From an uncultured Clostridium sp. (lineage in GTDB: Bacteria > Bacillota > Clostridia > Oscillospirales > Acutalibacteraceae): a stretch of 64,000 nt of DNA. The notes beneath the pieces were generated by a model. That model ran no database searches, was not told the origin of the DNA, and worked only from the letters and a program-made list of their open reading frames with translations. Made by a program: the position numbers and the translations under genes. Below, piece by piece: positions 7,488 through 15,978 of this stretch. Each line of letters starts with the position of its first letter. Positions within the stretch are counted from its first letter, which is position 1. The stretch covers positions 1-64,000 of the forward strand of contig CATZNW010000001.1 in the NCBI GenBank assembly GCA_958422185.1, written 5' to 3'.

Positions 7488-8102
7488 TTATTCTGCTGAA
7501 TCTTCTGCAGGAGCCTCCGCCTCAGCCGCAGGTGCTTCCTCTGCTGGGGCCTGAGCTTCAGCGTCCTCAGCCGCAGACTCCTCTGCTTTTTCACTTTCGC
7601 AGGCTTCTGCGCCGCCCTTGTCAACGATTGCCTGAACTGCGCGGGCAAATGCTGCAATAGGAGCATTGAACACGCTGCAGACCGTTGCAAGAAGAACTTC
7701 TCTGGACGGAAGTTTAGCAAGAGCTTCGATCTTTGAAAGATCAATGACCTCGCCGTCAAGATAGCCTGACTTTACATTAAAGAAATCATGCGCTTCGGCA
7801 TATTTGTTCAGGATGCGTGCCGACGCGACATAATCATCAGCGCTTGTTGCAATGGCTGTTGTGCCTTCAAGAACAGGATCCATACCTGAAAGGCCGGCTG
7901 CATCCGCAGCTCTTTTAAGGATAGAGTTTTTAACTACTGTATACTCTACGCCTGCCTCACGAAGCTCTTTACGAAGCTTGGTGTCATCTTCTACGTTGAT
8001 ACCCTTGTAATCAACAACAACACCGGCTACTGAGCCCTTGATTCTTTCAGCCAGCGCTTCAACCTGCGCTTTTTTCTTTTCAAGAACTACTGTGCTTGGC
8101 AT
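7488..8102 (-). CDS. rplJ: 50S ribosomal protein L10
   Basis: Anchors the L7/L12 dimers to 23S rRNA. The first about 165 residues are typical L10 (VLEKKKAQVEALAERIKGSVAGVVVDYKGI at the start, split here by family blocks; FNVKSGYLDGEVID in the middle). Residues about 168-204 form an extra Glu/Ala/Pro-rich tail of low complexity not needed for the fold; such tails occur in some Clostridia. Expression is probably controlled by the L10 leader just upstream, where excess L10-L12 complex binds. Followed after 43 bases by rplL. Confidence 0.96.
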   Translation of the reverse strand: MPSTVVLEKKKAQVEALAERIKGSVAGVVVDYKGINVEDDTKLRKELREAGVEYTVVKNSILKRAADAAGLSGMDPVLEGTTAIATSADDYVASARILNKYAEAHDFFNVKSGYLDGEVIDLSKIEALAKLPSREVLLATVCSVFNAPIAAFARAVQAIVDKGGAEACESEKAEESAAEDAEAQAPAEEAPAAEAEAPAEDSAE

Positions 8103-8159
8103 TAATGAACTGTACCTCCTAAATTATTTGCCGCAAATGCGGACTTTTAAGGCTGTTGA

Positions 8160-8318
8160 CCAAACAAAAAGTGCATTCCGCAAAGACGGAATGCACAACA
8201 TTTATTTTTTCAATATAAAATGCGGTACGCACTGTATATCAACATAAATGCTCATTCCTCGGCAGGCGATAACGAATATCTTACGCCTTGCGGCACCTGC
8301 TGTCTTTGGTTGAACAGC
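8160..8318 (-). promoter_or_regulatory. Ribosomal protein L10 leader with attenuator hairpin
   Basis: The untranslated leader of rplJ contains the conserved L10-leader core on the minus strand (AACCAAAGACAGCAGGTGCC, then a kink-turn-like segment and CCTGCCGAGGAATGAG). Further down is a perfect hairpin GTGCATTCCG/CGGAATGCAC (8171-8196) followed by TTTTTG, an intrinsic terminator 60-odd bases before the L10 start. The known mechanism is autogenous control by the L10(L12)4 complex; the attenuator suggests termination rather than only translational control here. Confidence 0.85.
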
Positions 8319-8324
8319 GAGTGT

Positions 8325-8354
8325 ATTTTAACACAAGGGACAGGCCCTTGTCAA
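8325..8354 (-). promoter_or_regulatory. Promoter of rplJ-rplL with palindromic spacer
   Basis: On the minus strand TTGACA (8349-8354) and TAAAAT (8325-8330) are 18 bases apart, predicting a start near 8318 at the head of the L10 leader. The spacer with the end of the -35 box is a 19-base inverted repeat, ACAAGGG-CCTGT-CCCTTGT, which could be an operator or a coincidental hairpin at the end of the rplA message. Confidence 0.75.
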
Positions 8355-8373
8355 TACCTTTGGTTAAATTAAA

Positions 8374-9081
8374 TTATTCACCGGCAACAGCAGAACCGAC
8401 CTTGTTGGGGTTGATACGGATACCGGGGCCCATCGTAGCCGCAACGGCGCATGACCTGATGTACTGGCCCTTTGCAGCTGCGGGCTTAGCCTTGATGATA
8501 GCGTCAAGAAGGGCATTGAAGTTTTCAAAAAGCTTTTCTTTGCCAAATGAGGCCTTGCCGATCGGGCAGTGAATGATATTTGACTTGTCAAGACGATATT
8601 CAATCTTACCTGCTTTAGCCTCTGAAACAGCCTTTGCAACATCAGTTGTTACCGTACCGGCTTTTGGGGAAGGCATAAGTCCGCGGGGACCGAGCACCTT
8701 ACCTAAACGGCCGACAAAGCCCATCATATCCGGGCTTGCGATCGCCACGTCAAACTCCATCCATCCGCCCTGTATCTTCTGAACAAGATCAGCATCGCCT
8801 ACAACGTCCGCACCGGCAGCCTCGGCAGCCTTAGCAAGATCACCCTTGGCGAATACGGCAACTCTTACATCTTTACCTGTTCCGTTCGGAAGAACTACAG
8901 CGCCGCGGACCTGCTGATCTGCATGACGTGAGTCAACACCAAGACGAACATGTACCTCGATCGTTTCATCAAACTTTGCTTTTGCAGTCTGGACTGCAAG
9001 ATCAAGCGCTTCTGCGCTTTCATATAATTTAGTACGGTCTATAAGCTTAGCGCCGTCTGAATATTTTTTTCCGTGTTTCAT
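8374..9081 (-). CDS. rplA: 50S ribosomal protein L1
   Basis: Binds 23S rRNA at the mobile L1 stalk near the E site and can repress its own mRNA. The 235-residue length is standard. Family signatures are clear: TIEVHVRLGVDSRHADQQVR, GAVVLPNGTGKDVRVAVF, MGFVGRLGKVLGPRGLMPSP (the L1 signature region) and GTVTTDVAKAV. Preceded 48 bases upstream by rplK; the two are probably one transcript. A separate promoter for rplJ lies immediately downstream. Confidence 0.97.
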   Translation of the reverse strand: MKHGKKYSDGAKLIDRTKLYESAEALDLAVQTAKAKFDETIEVHVRLGVDSRHADQQVRGAVVLPNGTGKDVRVAVFAKGDLAKAAEAAGADVVGDADLVQKIQGGWMEFDVAIASPDMMGFVGRLGKVLGPRGLMPSPKAGTVTTDVAKAVSEAKAGKIEYRLDKSNIIHCPIGKASFGKEKLFENFNALLDAIIKAKPAAAKGQYIRSCAVAATMGPGIRINPNKVGSAVAGE

Positions 9082-9129
9082 AATACATTACCTCCAGTGG
9101 TTAATCGGATTTTTCCTCCCACAAGGGAA

Positions 9130-9555
9130 TCAGTCTTCTACTACTATACCCATGCTGCGGGCGGTGCCTGCAATCATGCTCATAGCCGCTTCAAGCGAAG
9201 CCGCATTGAGATCGGGCATCTTCGTTTCAGCGATCTGCTGAATCTGTGCTTTTGTGATTGTGGCAACCTTATCCTTATTCGGAACACCGGAAGCCTTTTC
9301 GATTCCGCAGGCTTTCTTGATAAGAACTGCCGCGGGCGGTGTTTTGGTTACGAATGTGAAAGAACGGTCATCATAAACCGTGATAACAACGGGAATGATA
9401 AGGCCGGCGTCATTCTTTGTTCTCTCGTTGAACTCCTTTGTAAACGCAGGAATATTAACACCGTGCTGACCGAGCGCAGGGCCGACCGGCGGTGCCGGAG
9501 TCGCTTTGCCTGCGGGGATTTGAAGTTTAATTAAACCTACTACCTTTTGAGCCAT
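9130..9555 (-). CDS. rplK: 50S ribosomal protein L11
   Basis: Forms the GTPase-associated centre with 23S rRNA and is needed for the RelA stringent response. 141 residues with the N-terminal proline-rich APPVGPALGQHGVNI motif, FTFVTKTPPAAVLIKKA and the C-terminal rRNA-binding helices ending AMSMIAGTARSMGIVVED. AGGAGG lies eight bases before the ATG. The 106-base gap to nusG contains GC-rich inverted repeats (around 9580-9630) that may serve as a terminator or leader structure for this transcript. Confidence 0.97.
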   Translation of the reverse strand: MAQKVVGLIKLQIPAGKATPAPPVGPALGQHGVNIPAFTKEFNERTKNDAGLIIPVVITVYDDRSFTFVTKTPPAAVLIKKACGIEKASGVPNKDKVATITKAQIQQIAETKMPDLNAASLEAAMSMIAGTARSMGIVVED

Positions 9556-9661
9556 TATTTTTTCCTCCTAAAAATCGTGGTATGGCGGGGAAGCGCTCCC
9601 CTCCCACGCGCCTTGCGGCGCATAATAAGCGGCCGTGCCGCGAATTACCTTAATAAAAATA

Positions 9662-10189
9662 TCAGTCCTCTGCCTTTTCGAGCTGGTCAAGCTCAAATTC
9701 AACAGAAGTTTCCCTGCCGAACATGGAAATAAGAACGCGCACACTGTTGTTGGCAACGTCAACACCCTCGACCGTGCCCGAGTAGCCCTCAAGCGGTCCG
9801 TCTATAACGTTTACCATATCTCCGGCGGCATAATTTACCTTTACACTTACCTTTTCCACTCCAAGTTTACGGACTTCCTCTTCCGTAAGCGGAACCGGCT
9901 TGCTCTCGGGTCCGACAAAGCCGGTGCAGCCTCTGATATTTCTGACAACGTACCATGTATCGTCTGTCATTACCATTTTAACAAGAACATAGCCGGGAAA
10001 GATCTTTCTTTCCACCTCTTTTTTAGTGCCGTCGTCCTTAATCTCAACAACTGTTTCAGTGGGAACCGAAACCTCCTGGATAAGATCGTGGAGATTTCTG
10101 TTTTCAACAACGGTTTCTATGTTGCTCGCGACCTTGTTTTCATAACCTGAAAAGGTGTGCGCAACATACCATTTTGCTTCTTCCATCAA
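9662..10189 (-). CDS. nusG: Transcription termination/antitermination protein NusG
   Basis: Transcription elongation factor that contacts RNA polymerase and couples to Rho or the ribosome. 175 residues: the NGN domain (WYVAHTFSGYENKVASNIE, FPGYVLVKMVMTDDTWYVVR, TGFVG) and a C-terminal KOW domain (AAGDMVNVIDGPLEGYSGTV). The gene is directly downstream of secE, the universal pairing. Confidence 0.97.
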   Translation of the reverse strand: MMEEAKWYVAHTFSGYENKVASNIETVVENRNLHDLIQEVSVPTETVVEIKDDGTKKEVERKIFPGYVLVKMVMTDDTWYVVRNIRGCTGFVGPESKPVPLTEEEVRKLGVEKVSVKVNYAAGDMVNVIDGPLEGYSGTVEGVDVANNSVRVLISMFGRETSVEFELDQLEKAED

Positions 10190-10217
10190 ATAAGCCTCCG
10201 AAATTTAAATTCCGGCA

Positions 10218-10622
10218 TTACTCAGCCGCCTGCGTTTCAGTTTCTGTTTCAGCTGCGGCAGTAGTGTCCTGCGCTGCGGTAGTATCCTCTACCGTTTCGG
10301 AAACGGTGGTATCTTCAGCCGCCTGCTTTAAAGCGCTGAGACCCAAAGACAAAACAGAATCCACCGCGTAAATCGCAACGCCTACTATAATAACGACAAC
10401 AAGAACGATTAGAGAATTCCTTAATGTTTCCTTTGCCTTTGGCCACACTACCTTTTTGCGCTCTGCATTTACGCTTTTGAAAAACTTGCCTGCGGATTTA
10501 AACGGATTCTTTTTCTTTGACTTTTTCTTTTCTGCCTTGGCGGAAGATTTTTTGGAATTATCGGCCTTATCTGCCTTAAGATTCTTTTTTTCCTCGGCAT
10601 TTGAAGTCTTTTTATCAGCCAT
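10218..10622 (-). CDS. secE: Preprotein translocase subunit SecE
   Basis: Membrane subunit clamping SecY in the protein-translocation channel. The conserved part is residues about 45-105: FFKSVNAERKKVVWPKAKET followed by one transmembrane segment (SLIVLVVVIIVGVAIYAVDSV). At 134 residues it is much longer than minimal SecE (about 60). The additions are a Lys/Ser-rich N-terminus of about 45 residues and a Thr/Glu/Ala-rich C-terminal tail of about 30, both low-complexity. Between rpmG and nusG in the standard order. Confidence 0.94.
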   Translation of the reverse strand: MADKKTSNAEEKKNLKADKADNSKKSSAKAEKKKSKKKNPFKSAGKFFKSVNAERKKVVWPKAKETLRNSLIVLVVVIIVGVAIYAVDSVLSLGLSALKQAAEDTTVSETVEDTTAAQDTTAAAETETETQAAE

Positions 10623-10634
10623 TTTTATCCTCCG

Positions 10635-10784
10635 TTACTTGGTTTCTCTGTGAAGCGTATGTTTCTTACAGAACGGGCAGTACTTGTTCATTTCAAGTCT
10701 GTCCGGCGTGTTCTTCTTGTTTTTCATTGTGTTGTAATTGCGTTGTTTGCATTCAGTGCAAGCTAAAGTAACTTTAACTCTCAT
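10635..10784 (-). CDS. rpmG: 50S ribosomal protein L33
   Basis: A 49-residue zinc-ribbon ribosomal protein: MRVKVTLACTECKQRNY, then CPFCKKHTLHRETK. Both CxxC pairs are present, so this is the zinc-binding (C+) form. The ATG at 10784 has GGAGGT seven bases upstream; an in-frame start at 10826 is rejected because it adds residues before the family start. First gene of the rpmG-secE-nusG run. Confidence 0.96.
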   Translation of the reverse strand: MRVKVTLACTECKQRNYNTMKNKKNTPDRLEMNKYCPFCKKHTLHRETK

Positions 10785-11015
10785 TTGGGCACCTCCGTTT
10801 TTCTTTCGATATGAAATCTCCCTCACAGCGGTAAGAACAGGGCCGCTTTAAAAAAGGGCAAAAAAATTAACCCCTTTTTGAGGTATTGCTACTATACCAC
10901 AACTTTAAGAAACAGTCAAGGGCTAACTCAAAAAAAGTTTGCATTTATGCTTATTTTAATATATTATATTTACAAACAATAAATAAACGGACATATACAG
11001 TATATCGGAGCCGCT

Positions 11016-12146
11016 ATGAACACAAGAGTAATTATTATCGGCGCCGGAGCCTCCGGACTTGCGTGCGCGCTCAGGCTAAAGCAGAAAAACAGAAATGCAC
11101 GGGTTTGTATCATTGAACGCCTTCAAAGCCCCGGAAAGAAGATACTTGCAACAGGAAACGGGCGCTGCAATATAACAAATACCCATGCCGAACACTATAC
11201 GGAAATAAAAGATTTTTTTACCTCAGCAGGTCTTTTGCTCAAAGAACTTGACGAGGGCAGGGTCTATCCCTATTCCCTGAAGGCAGAAACGGTGCTGAGC
11301 GTCCTGCTGGACAACTGCGAAAAGCTGGGCGTAAAAATAATAACGGACTGCACTGCTCAGTCTGTATCAAAAAGCGAAAACGGATTTCTGATAAAGACTT
11401 CAAAAGGCAGTTTGGAAGCGGATTTCGTTGTTGCGGCAGCGGGAGGGAAAGCGCAAAGCGCGCTCGGTTCAGACGGCAGCGGCTATTCTTTGCTAAAACA
11501 GCTTGGTCACAGCATTACGCCGCTCTTTCCCGGGCTTGTGCAGCTCACCTCATCAAGCAAATATCCGCGCGCAATCAGAGGAACCAGAACAAGGTGCGGA
11601 ATAACAATATGGATTGACGGCACGCCGGCAGCCCGGGAATACGGCGAGGTACTGTTTACGGACTATGGTCTTTCCGGTATTGCGGTAATGAACGTTTCCG
11701 CCGCGGTATCCAAAGCATTCGCCGGCGGCGAAAAGCCAAAATGCCTTGCCGTACTTGATCTGATACCGGAACTCACCGAAGAAGAAGTGTTTGAACACAT
11801 AAACAGATTCGGAAATCTTAAAGGCATTCTTGGCACGAAACTTGCCGCAATAATTGAAAAGCAAACCGGAGGCGAAGCCGGCTTACAGGCACACACTGCC
11901 AAAAACTGGCGTCTGATCATAACCGGAACAAAAGGATACGACTTTGCCCAGATCACCTGCGGCGGCATACCTGTAAGCGAAATAGAGGGTTACGGATCTA
12001 AAAAAATGAAGGGCCTGTATATTTGCGGAGAACTTCTGGACAGGCAGTTTAAGTGCGGCGGATTCAATCTTGATTTTGCCTGGCACAGCGGCATAACAGC
12101 CGCGGACAATATAGCGAAAGAGTGTAAATATGATAAGGATCAATGA
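11016..12146 (+). CDS. NAD(P)/FAD-dependent oxidoreductase, BaiN/HI0933 family
   Basis: A 376-residue flavoprotein. The N-terminal FAD-binding dinucleotide fold is VIIIGAGASGLACALRL, followed by the family hallmark GKKILATGNGRCNITN (about residues 45-60) and, near the C-terminus, the FAD-contacting GLYICGELLDRQFKCGGFN. Family members include BaiN, assigned to bile-acid dehydroxylation, but most have unknown substrates; no particular substrate is implied here. It is slightly shorter than many members (about 400). Its end overlaps the start of the next flavoprotein gene by 17 bases, so the two are translationally coupled. Confidence 0.9.
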   Translation: MNTRVIIIGAGASGLACALRLKQKNRNARVCIIERLQSPGKKILATGNGRCNITNTHAEHYTEIKDFFTSAGLLLKELDEGRVYPYSLKAETVLSVLLDNCEKLGVKIITDCTAQSVSKSENGFLIKTSKGSLEADFVVAAAGGKAQSALGSDGSGYSLLKQLGHSITPLFPGLVQLTSSSKYPRAIRGTRTRCGITIWIDGTPAAREYGEVLFTDYGLSGIAVMNVSAAVSKAFAGGEKPKCLAVLDLIPELTEEEVFEHINRFGNLKGILGTKLAAIIEKQTGGEAGLQAHTAKNWRLIITGTKGYDFAQITCGGIPVSEIEGYGSKKMKGLYICGELLDRQFKCGGFNLDFAWHSGITAADNIAKECKYDKDQ

Positions 12147-13725
12147 AATAAGGCTGGAACTTGACGACAGCGAGGATCTGCTTGCAGCCAAGGCAGCCAA
12201 AATACTTAAAATAAACAAAAAATACATAAAAAGCTTAACGCTATTCAAAAAAAGCGTGGACGCGCGCAAAAAAGATGATATTCATTTTTCATACAGCGTT
12301 GACTGCGAAATTAAACTGGACGAAGAGCAGATCGTATCAAAATGCAGATCAAACAAAGTTTCGCTTGTTAGACCGTATCACTATGAGATGCCTGAAAACA
12401 GGCGCGTTTCACAATTCAGACCTATAATCGTAGGATTCGGGCCTGCCGGTATGCTCGCCGGTCTGATACTGGCCGAGGCCGGCCTTTGTCCGATCATTTT
12501 TGAGCGGGGAAAAGCTATTGAAGAGCGGCAGAAAGATGTTGACAGATTCTGGAAACAGTGCATTCTGAACGAGGAGTCAAACGTTCAGTTCGGCGAGGGA
12601 GGCGCCGGGACTTTCTCTGACGGCAAACTTACAACAGGAATAAAAAGCCCTTTCATACGCAAAGTCCTGACGGAGCTTTACGAAGCCGGCGCACCAGAGG
12701 AGATCCTTTACTCGTCAAAACCACATATAGGAACCGACCGTCTTGCGGTAGTGGTTAAGAATATACGCAAAAAGATAGAAACCCTTGGCGGTGAGGTACG
12801 CCTTGAATGCAGAGTGGAAAAGCTGATAGTTTACAACAAATTCATTCAGGGCATAACATACAGTCACCGTGGTGAAAGCTTTGATATAGAGGCAGACAGT
12901 GTAATCATGGCGATAGGTCACAGCGCCAGAGACACTGTTGAAATGCTCTATGATCTGGGCATAGATATAATACAGAAGCCGTTTTCCGTAGGCGCAAGGA
13001 TAGAGCATCCCCAAAGCCTTATCAACAAAGCGCAGTACGGCAGATTTGCCGGGCACCCAAAGCTGGGCGCAGCGGACTACAAGCTTTCCTGCCACGGATT
13101 GCACGAACGCGGAGCATACACCTTTTGCATGTGCCCCGGCGGTACGGTAGTTGCGGCAGCAAGCGAAAAGGGCGGCGTAATAGTAAACGGCATGAGCTCT
13201 CTTGCACGCGACGGCAAAAACGCCAACAGCGCGCTGCTTGTAGGAATTGAACCTAAAGATTTTCCCAGTGAACACCCGCTGGCAGGGATCTATTATCAGC
13301 GCGAGATCGAACACAGCGCGTTTTTGCTGGGCGGCGGAGATTACAGAGCGCCGGCGCAGCTCGTTGGCGATTTTCTTGCGCAAAGAGCAAGCAGACGGCT
13401 TGGCGATGTTGAACCTACCTACCCGACCGGCGTCACTCTTACGGACATCAGCGAATGTCTGCCGCAAAAAGTTACGGCAACAATGAAAAGCGCCATTGTT
13501 GAGATGGACAAAAAACTGAACGGCTTTAATCTTTACGATGCCGTTCTGACTGCGCCGGAGACCAGAAGCTCAAGCAGTGTAAGAATCCTGCGTGATGAGT
13601 TCTGCCAATGTAATATACGAGGCATCTATCCGTGCGGCGAAGGCGCCGGATACGCGGGCGGTATAGTATCAGCCGCCGTGGACGGAATCAAATGCGCGCA
13701 TGCTGTGCTTGAGGATATCCACTGA
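12130..13725 (+). CDS. FAD-dependent dehydrogenase-like protein (COG2509 type)
   Basis: A 531-residue flavoprotein. Residues about 1-90 form a small N-terminal domain (KILKINKKYIKSLTLFKKSVDAR), residues about 97-125 the FAD-binding motif (PIIVGFGPAGMLAGLILAEA), and further FAD contacts follow: VQFGEGGAGTFSDGKLTTG, the family hallmark, and YPCGEGAGYAGGIVSAAVDG near the end. The usual annotation is uncharacterised FAD-dependent dehydrogenase; no substrate is known. Overlap with the preceding BaiN-like gene suggests joint expression. Confidence 0.9.
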   Translation: MIRINEIRLELDDSEDLLAAKAAKILKINKKYIKSLTLFKKSVDARKKDDIHFSYSVDCEIKLDEEQIVSKCRSNKVSLVRPYHYEMPENRRVSQFRPIIVGFGPAGMLAGLILAEAGLCPIIFERGKAIEERQKDVDRFWKQCILNEESNVQFGEGGAGTFSDGKLTTGIKSPFIRKVLTELYEAGAPEEILYSSKPHIGTDRLAVVVKNIRKKIETLGGEVRLECRVEKLIVYNKFIQGITYSHRGESFDIEADSVIMAIGHSARDTVEMLYDLGIDIIQKPFSVGARIEHPQSLINKAQYGRFAGHPKLGAADYKLSCHGLHERGAYTFCMCPGGTVVAAASEKGGVIVNGMSSLARDGKNANSALLVGIEPKDFPSEHPLAGIYYQREIEHSAFLLGGGDYRAPAQLVGDFLAQRASRRLGDVEPTYPTGVTLTDISECLPQKVTATMKSAIVEMDKKLNGFNLYDAVLTAPETRSSSSVRILRDEFCQCNIRGIYPCGEGAGYAGGIVSAAVDGIKCAHAVLEDIH

Positions 13726-13758
13726 GGTGATTGAGATCACATTTCGGGAGGTCTGCTT

Positions 13759-14409
13759 ATGTTAAAATACATTCTTTTTGATCTGGACGGCACACTTACT
13801 GACGCTGCGCCGGGAATTACCAACTCCGTAAAATATGCACTTAGAAAATTCGGTGTTGAAGAAACCGATGAAGCCAGGCTGCGGGCATGTTTGGGACCGC
13901 CGCTGATCACCTCTTTCACTGAGATCTTCGGCCTGTCCGGGCCGGACGCAGAAAAAGCAGTAGAATATTACAGAGAATATTTCAGACCGAAAGGCATATT
14001 TGAAAACAAGGTCTACGCAGGTGTTCCCCTGCTGCTGCAAAAGCTGAAAGCACAGGGCAAAACGCTTATTATTGCCACTTCAAAGCCTGAGCCGTTCGCC
14101 ATAAAAATAGCCGAGCATTTCAGACTGGCAGAATATTTTGATCTTATTGCCGGATCCAATCTGGACAACACCCGCTGTAAAAAAGCGCAGGTGATCGATT
14201 ATGCGCTCGAAACGCTCGGCATAACCGACCGCTCTCATGCTGTTATGATCGGAGACCGCGAGCATGATATTATAGGTGCAAAGGAAACGGGGTTAAGATC
14301 CATAGGCGTACTTTACGGCTATGCAGCACCAGGCGAGCTCGAAAACGCCGGCGCGGATTTCATTGCTCAGACCCCGGAAGATATTTATAATATTATAAAT
14401 AGTAATTAA
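13759..14409 (+). CDS. HAD-superfamily phosphatase, phosphoglycolate-phosphatase-like
   Basis: A 216-residue subclass-IA HAD hydrolase. Motif I is FDLDGTLTD (nucleophile Asp 8), motif II IATSKP, motif III Lys around residue 140, and motif IV MIGDREHDIIGA. The helical cap between residues about 15 and 80 matches Gph/PgmB-like phosphatases. Likely substrates are small phosphate esters such as 2-phosphoglycolate, but sequence alone does not decide. GGGAGG precedes the ATG. Thirty-three bases after the flavoprotein pair, so probably the last gene of that transcript before the hairpin at 14418. Confidence 0.88.
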   Translation: MLKYILFDLDGTLTDAAPGITNSVKYALRKFGVEETDEARLRACLGPPLITSFTEIFGLSGPDAEKAVEYYREYFRPKGIFENKVYAGVPLLLQKLKAQGKTLIIATSKPEPFAIKIAEHFRLAEYFDLIAGSNLDNTRCKKAQVIDYALETLGITDRSHAVMIGDREHDIIGAKETGLRSIGVLYGYAAPGELENAGADFIAQTPEDIYNIINSN

Positions 14410-14417
14410 TTATATAT

Positions 14418-14454
14418 AAGCAAAGGCTTGAACATAAAGTTCAAGCCTTTGCTT
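14418..14454. terminator. Long hairpin between convergent genes
   Basis: A perfect 16-bp stem (14418-14433 with 14439-14454) with an ATAAA loop lies between the convergent HAD and nucleotidyltransferase genes. There is no clean U-tract, so termination efficiency is uncertain. A second inverted repeat (TGCCTAAGCA near 14483 with TGCTTTAGGCA near 14526) fills the rest of this 150-base gap. Confidence 0.6.
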
Positions 14455-14562
14455 ATGCCGTTACAACAATTCGTTTAACGCTTGCCTAAGCAAGAGAGAT
14501 AAATCCGAAATCGCCTAAAACAAACTGCTTTAGGCAGCATACCGGGTTCGGTTGCCGCCAAC

Positions 14563-15774
14563 TTAATCATAATGATGATTATCATCTATCTGAAGTTCGG
14601 TGAGAACGTCAAAATATTTTGCGGACATCTCCTGTTTGGTAAACATCTCCCGGGCGATCCTCTTTGCAACGGAAAAATGGCCGAAAAGCGCGCTGAAAAA
14701 GCGCTGAAACCACGCAACAGGGAGCAAAACAGGGTGTTTATAGCAATAATAATAAAACCTTTTAAGATATGCGGCGCTTGGAAAAAGCCATCTGAAAAAC
14801 GCTTTCAGAGACGCCTTGAGATCCGCCCTGCCGTTTTCCCCTATGCTTCGCTCAAGGTTCACCATGCCGACTCCGCCGTTTTTATATCCAAAAACGCCGC
14901 CGTTAATAATGATCTCGGAAAGATTTTCATAAAAAGTCTGCTCGTCGGCATCCTCAAAAGTATAATCGATCGCTACAGGTGTTTTAAACCATTTTTTTGA
15001 AAGGGCGATGAGTGCCTGCGCAGTACGCTTGATTTTAATATTATCGCAAAGCGCCATAAATCTTTCCATATCCATATCGGAATAATAGCGAAGAACAGCA
15101 TCTATATCCATGATCATGCGTACGCCTGCTCCCCCGTTTTTAAGATGATAGGCTATATGTGTAATAACATACAGCAGATGATAAACAGGCTTAAGCTTAT
15201 ATGTATGACCGGTATTTTCACTGATATCGTCAAACGGAGTGGAATAATAGATCTTGCTTTGAACATTGATGCTTTCCAGCTCGGTATGCAGATCAAAAAA
15301 CTCTCCGCCGTAAACCAGCTGGGAGAAACTTTGCCTGACACAATCAACTCTGAAGCCCGCTTTTTTTAAAGATTCTATTGCTTTTTCATACTCTGACGGC
15401 CGAACGATAACATCAGTATCCCCGCTCGTCCGGAGTTCGGGAGACGGATATAAGAATCTTAACACCGCTCCTTTAACAAGCAAATGATCTATTCCCGCGC
15501 CAGCAAGCGTTTCAATAAGATAGGTCATAGCATGCATTTTTATTTCGTAATTCTGAACGGCAAAGCCAAGGCGCTGATTAAACGCAGAAAGCAGTTTTCC
15601 CTTTGGACGGCTTCCGTGCGGAAGTTCTTTGATCTTGCTTGCTATAATCGCCGTAACGCTGTGATCTTCTGCAAGGGAATAAATTGCCTGCCAGTCTGTC
15701 TTTTCGCTTCCGCGGGGCTTTTCCTTGTTGAGCCAGCAGGAAAGCAGATAAATAAAATATTCCTTTGAACCCAC
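14563..15774 (-). CDS. Nucleotidyltransferase family protein (NTP_transf_5-like)
   Basis: A 403-residue protein resembling uncharacterised nucleotidyltransferases. The key region is LLVKGAVLRFLYPSPELRTS followed by GDTDVIV, where the GD-x-D pair would bind the metal-nucleotide. It starts at GTG with GGGGGG nine bases upstream. Flanking sequence is helical and aromatic-rich, without a signal peptide. Such proteins are often found beside peptide-modification or polysaccharide genes, but the activity is unknown. It diverges from the envelope cluster that starts at 15979, sharing a 200-base AT-rich intergenic region with likely promoters for both. Confidence 0.82.
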   Translation of the reverse strand: MGSKEYFIYLLSCWLNKEKPRGSEKTDWQAIYSLAEDHSVTAIIASKIKELPHGSRPKGKLLSAFNQRLGFAVQNYEIKMHAMTYLIETLAGAGIDHLLVKGAVLRFLYPSPELRTSGDTDVIVRPSEYEKAIESLKKAGFRVDCVRQSFSQLVYGGEFFDLHTELESINVQSKIYYSTPFDDISENTGHTYKLKPVYHLLYVITHIAYHLKNGGAGVRMIMDIDAVLRYYSDMDMERFMALCDNIKIKRTAQALIALSKKWFKTPVAIDYTFEDADEQTFYENLSEIIINGGVFGYKNGGVGMVNLERSIGENGRADLKASLKAFFRWLFPSAAYLKRFYYYCYKHPVLLPVAWFQRFFSALFGHFSVAKRIAREMFTKQEMSAKYFDVLTELQIDDNHHYD

Positions 15775-15978
15775 GTTAAAAGCCCCCCTTCAACCAAGAT
15801 AACACTTAATAATTATAGCAGAAAATACAAAAAATTCAATCGTATTCATGCACTATTCCATAAAATAGTTAAGATTATATTAAGATTGCCTTTATGAGTT
15901 GAAAACAGCATTTTTATATATTATCATTAAGACGATAAACAGATCTTAACTGTAATATAAATAAATCCAGGAATTCAT

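Noticed and set aside
14530..14565. tRNA-like T-arm (GGGTTCGGTTGCC)
   Set aside because: No acceptor, D or anticodon arms could be paired around it.
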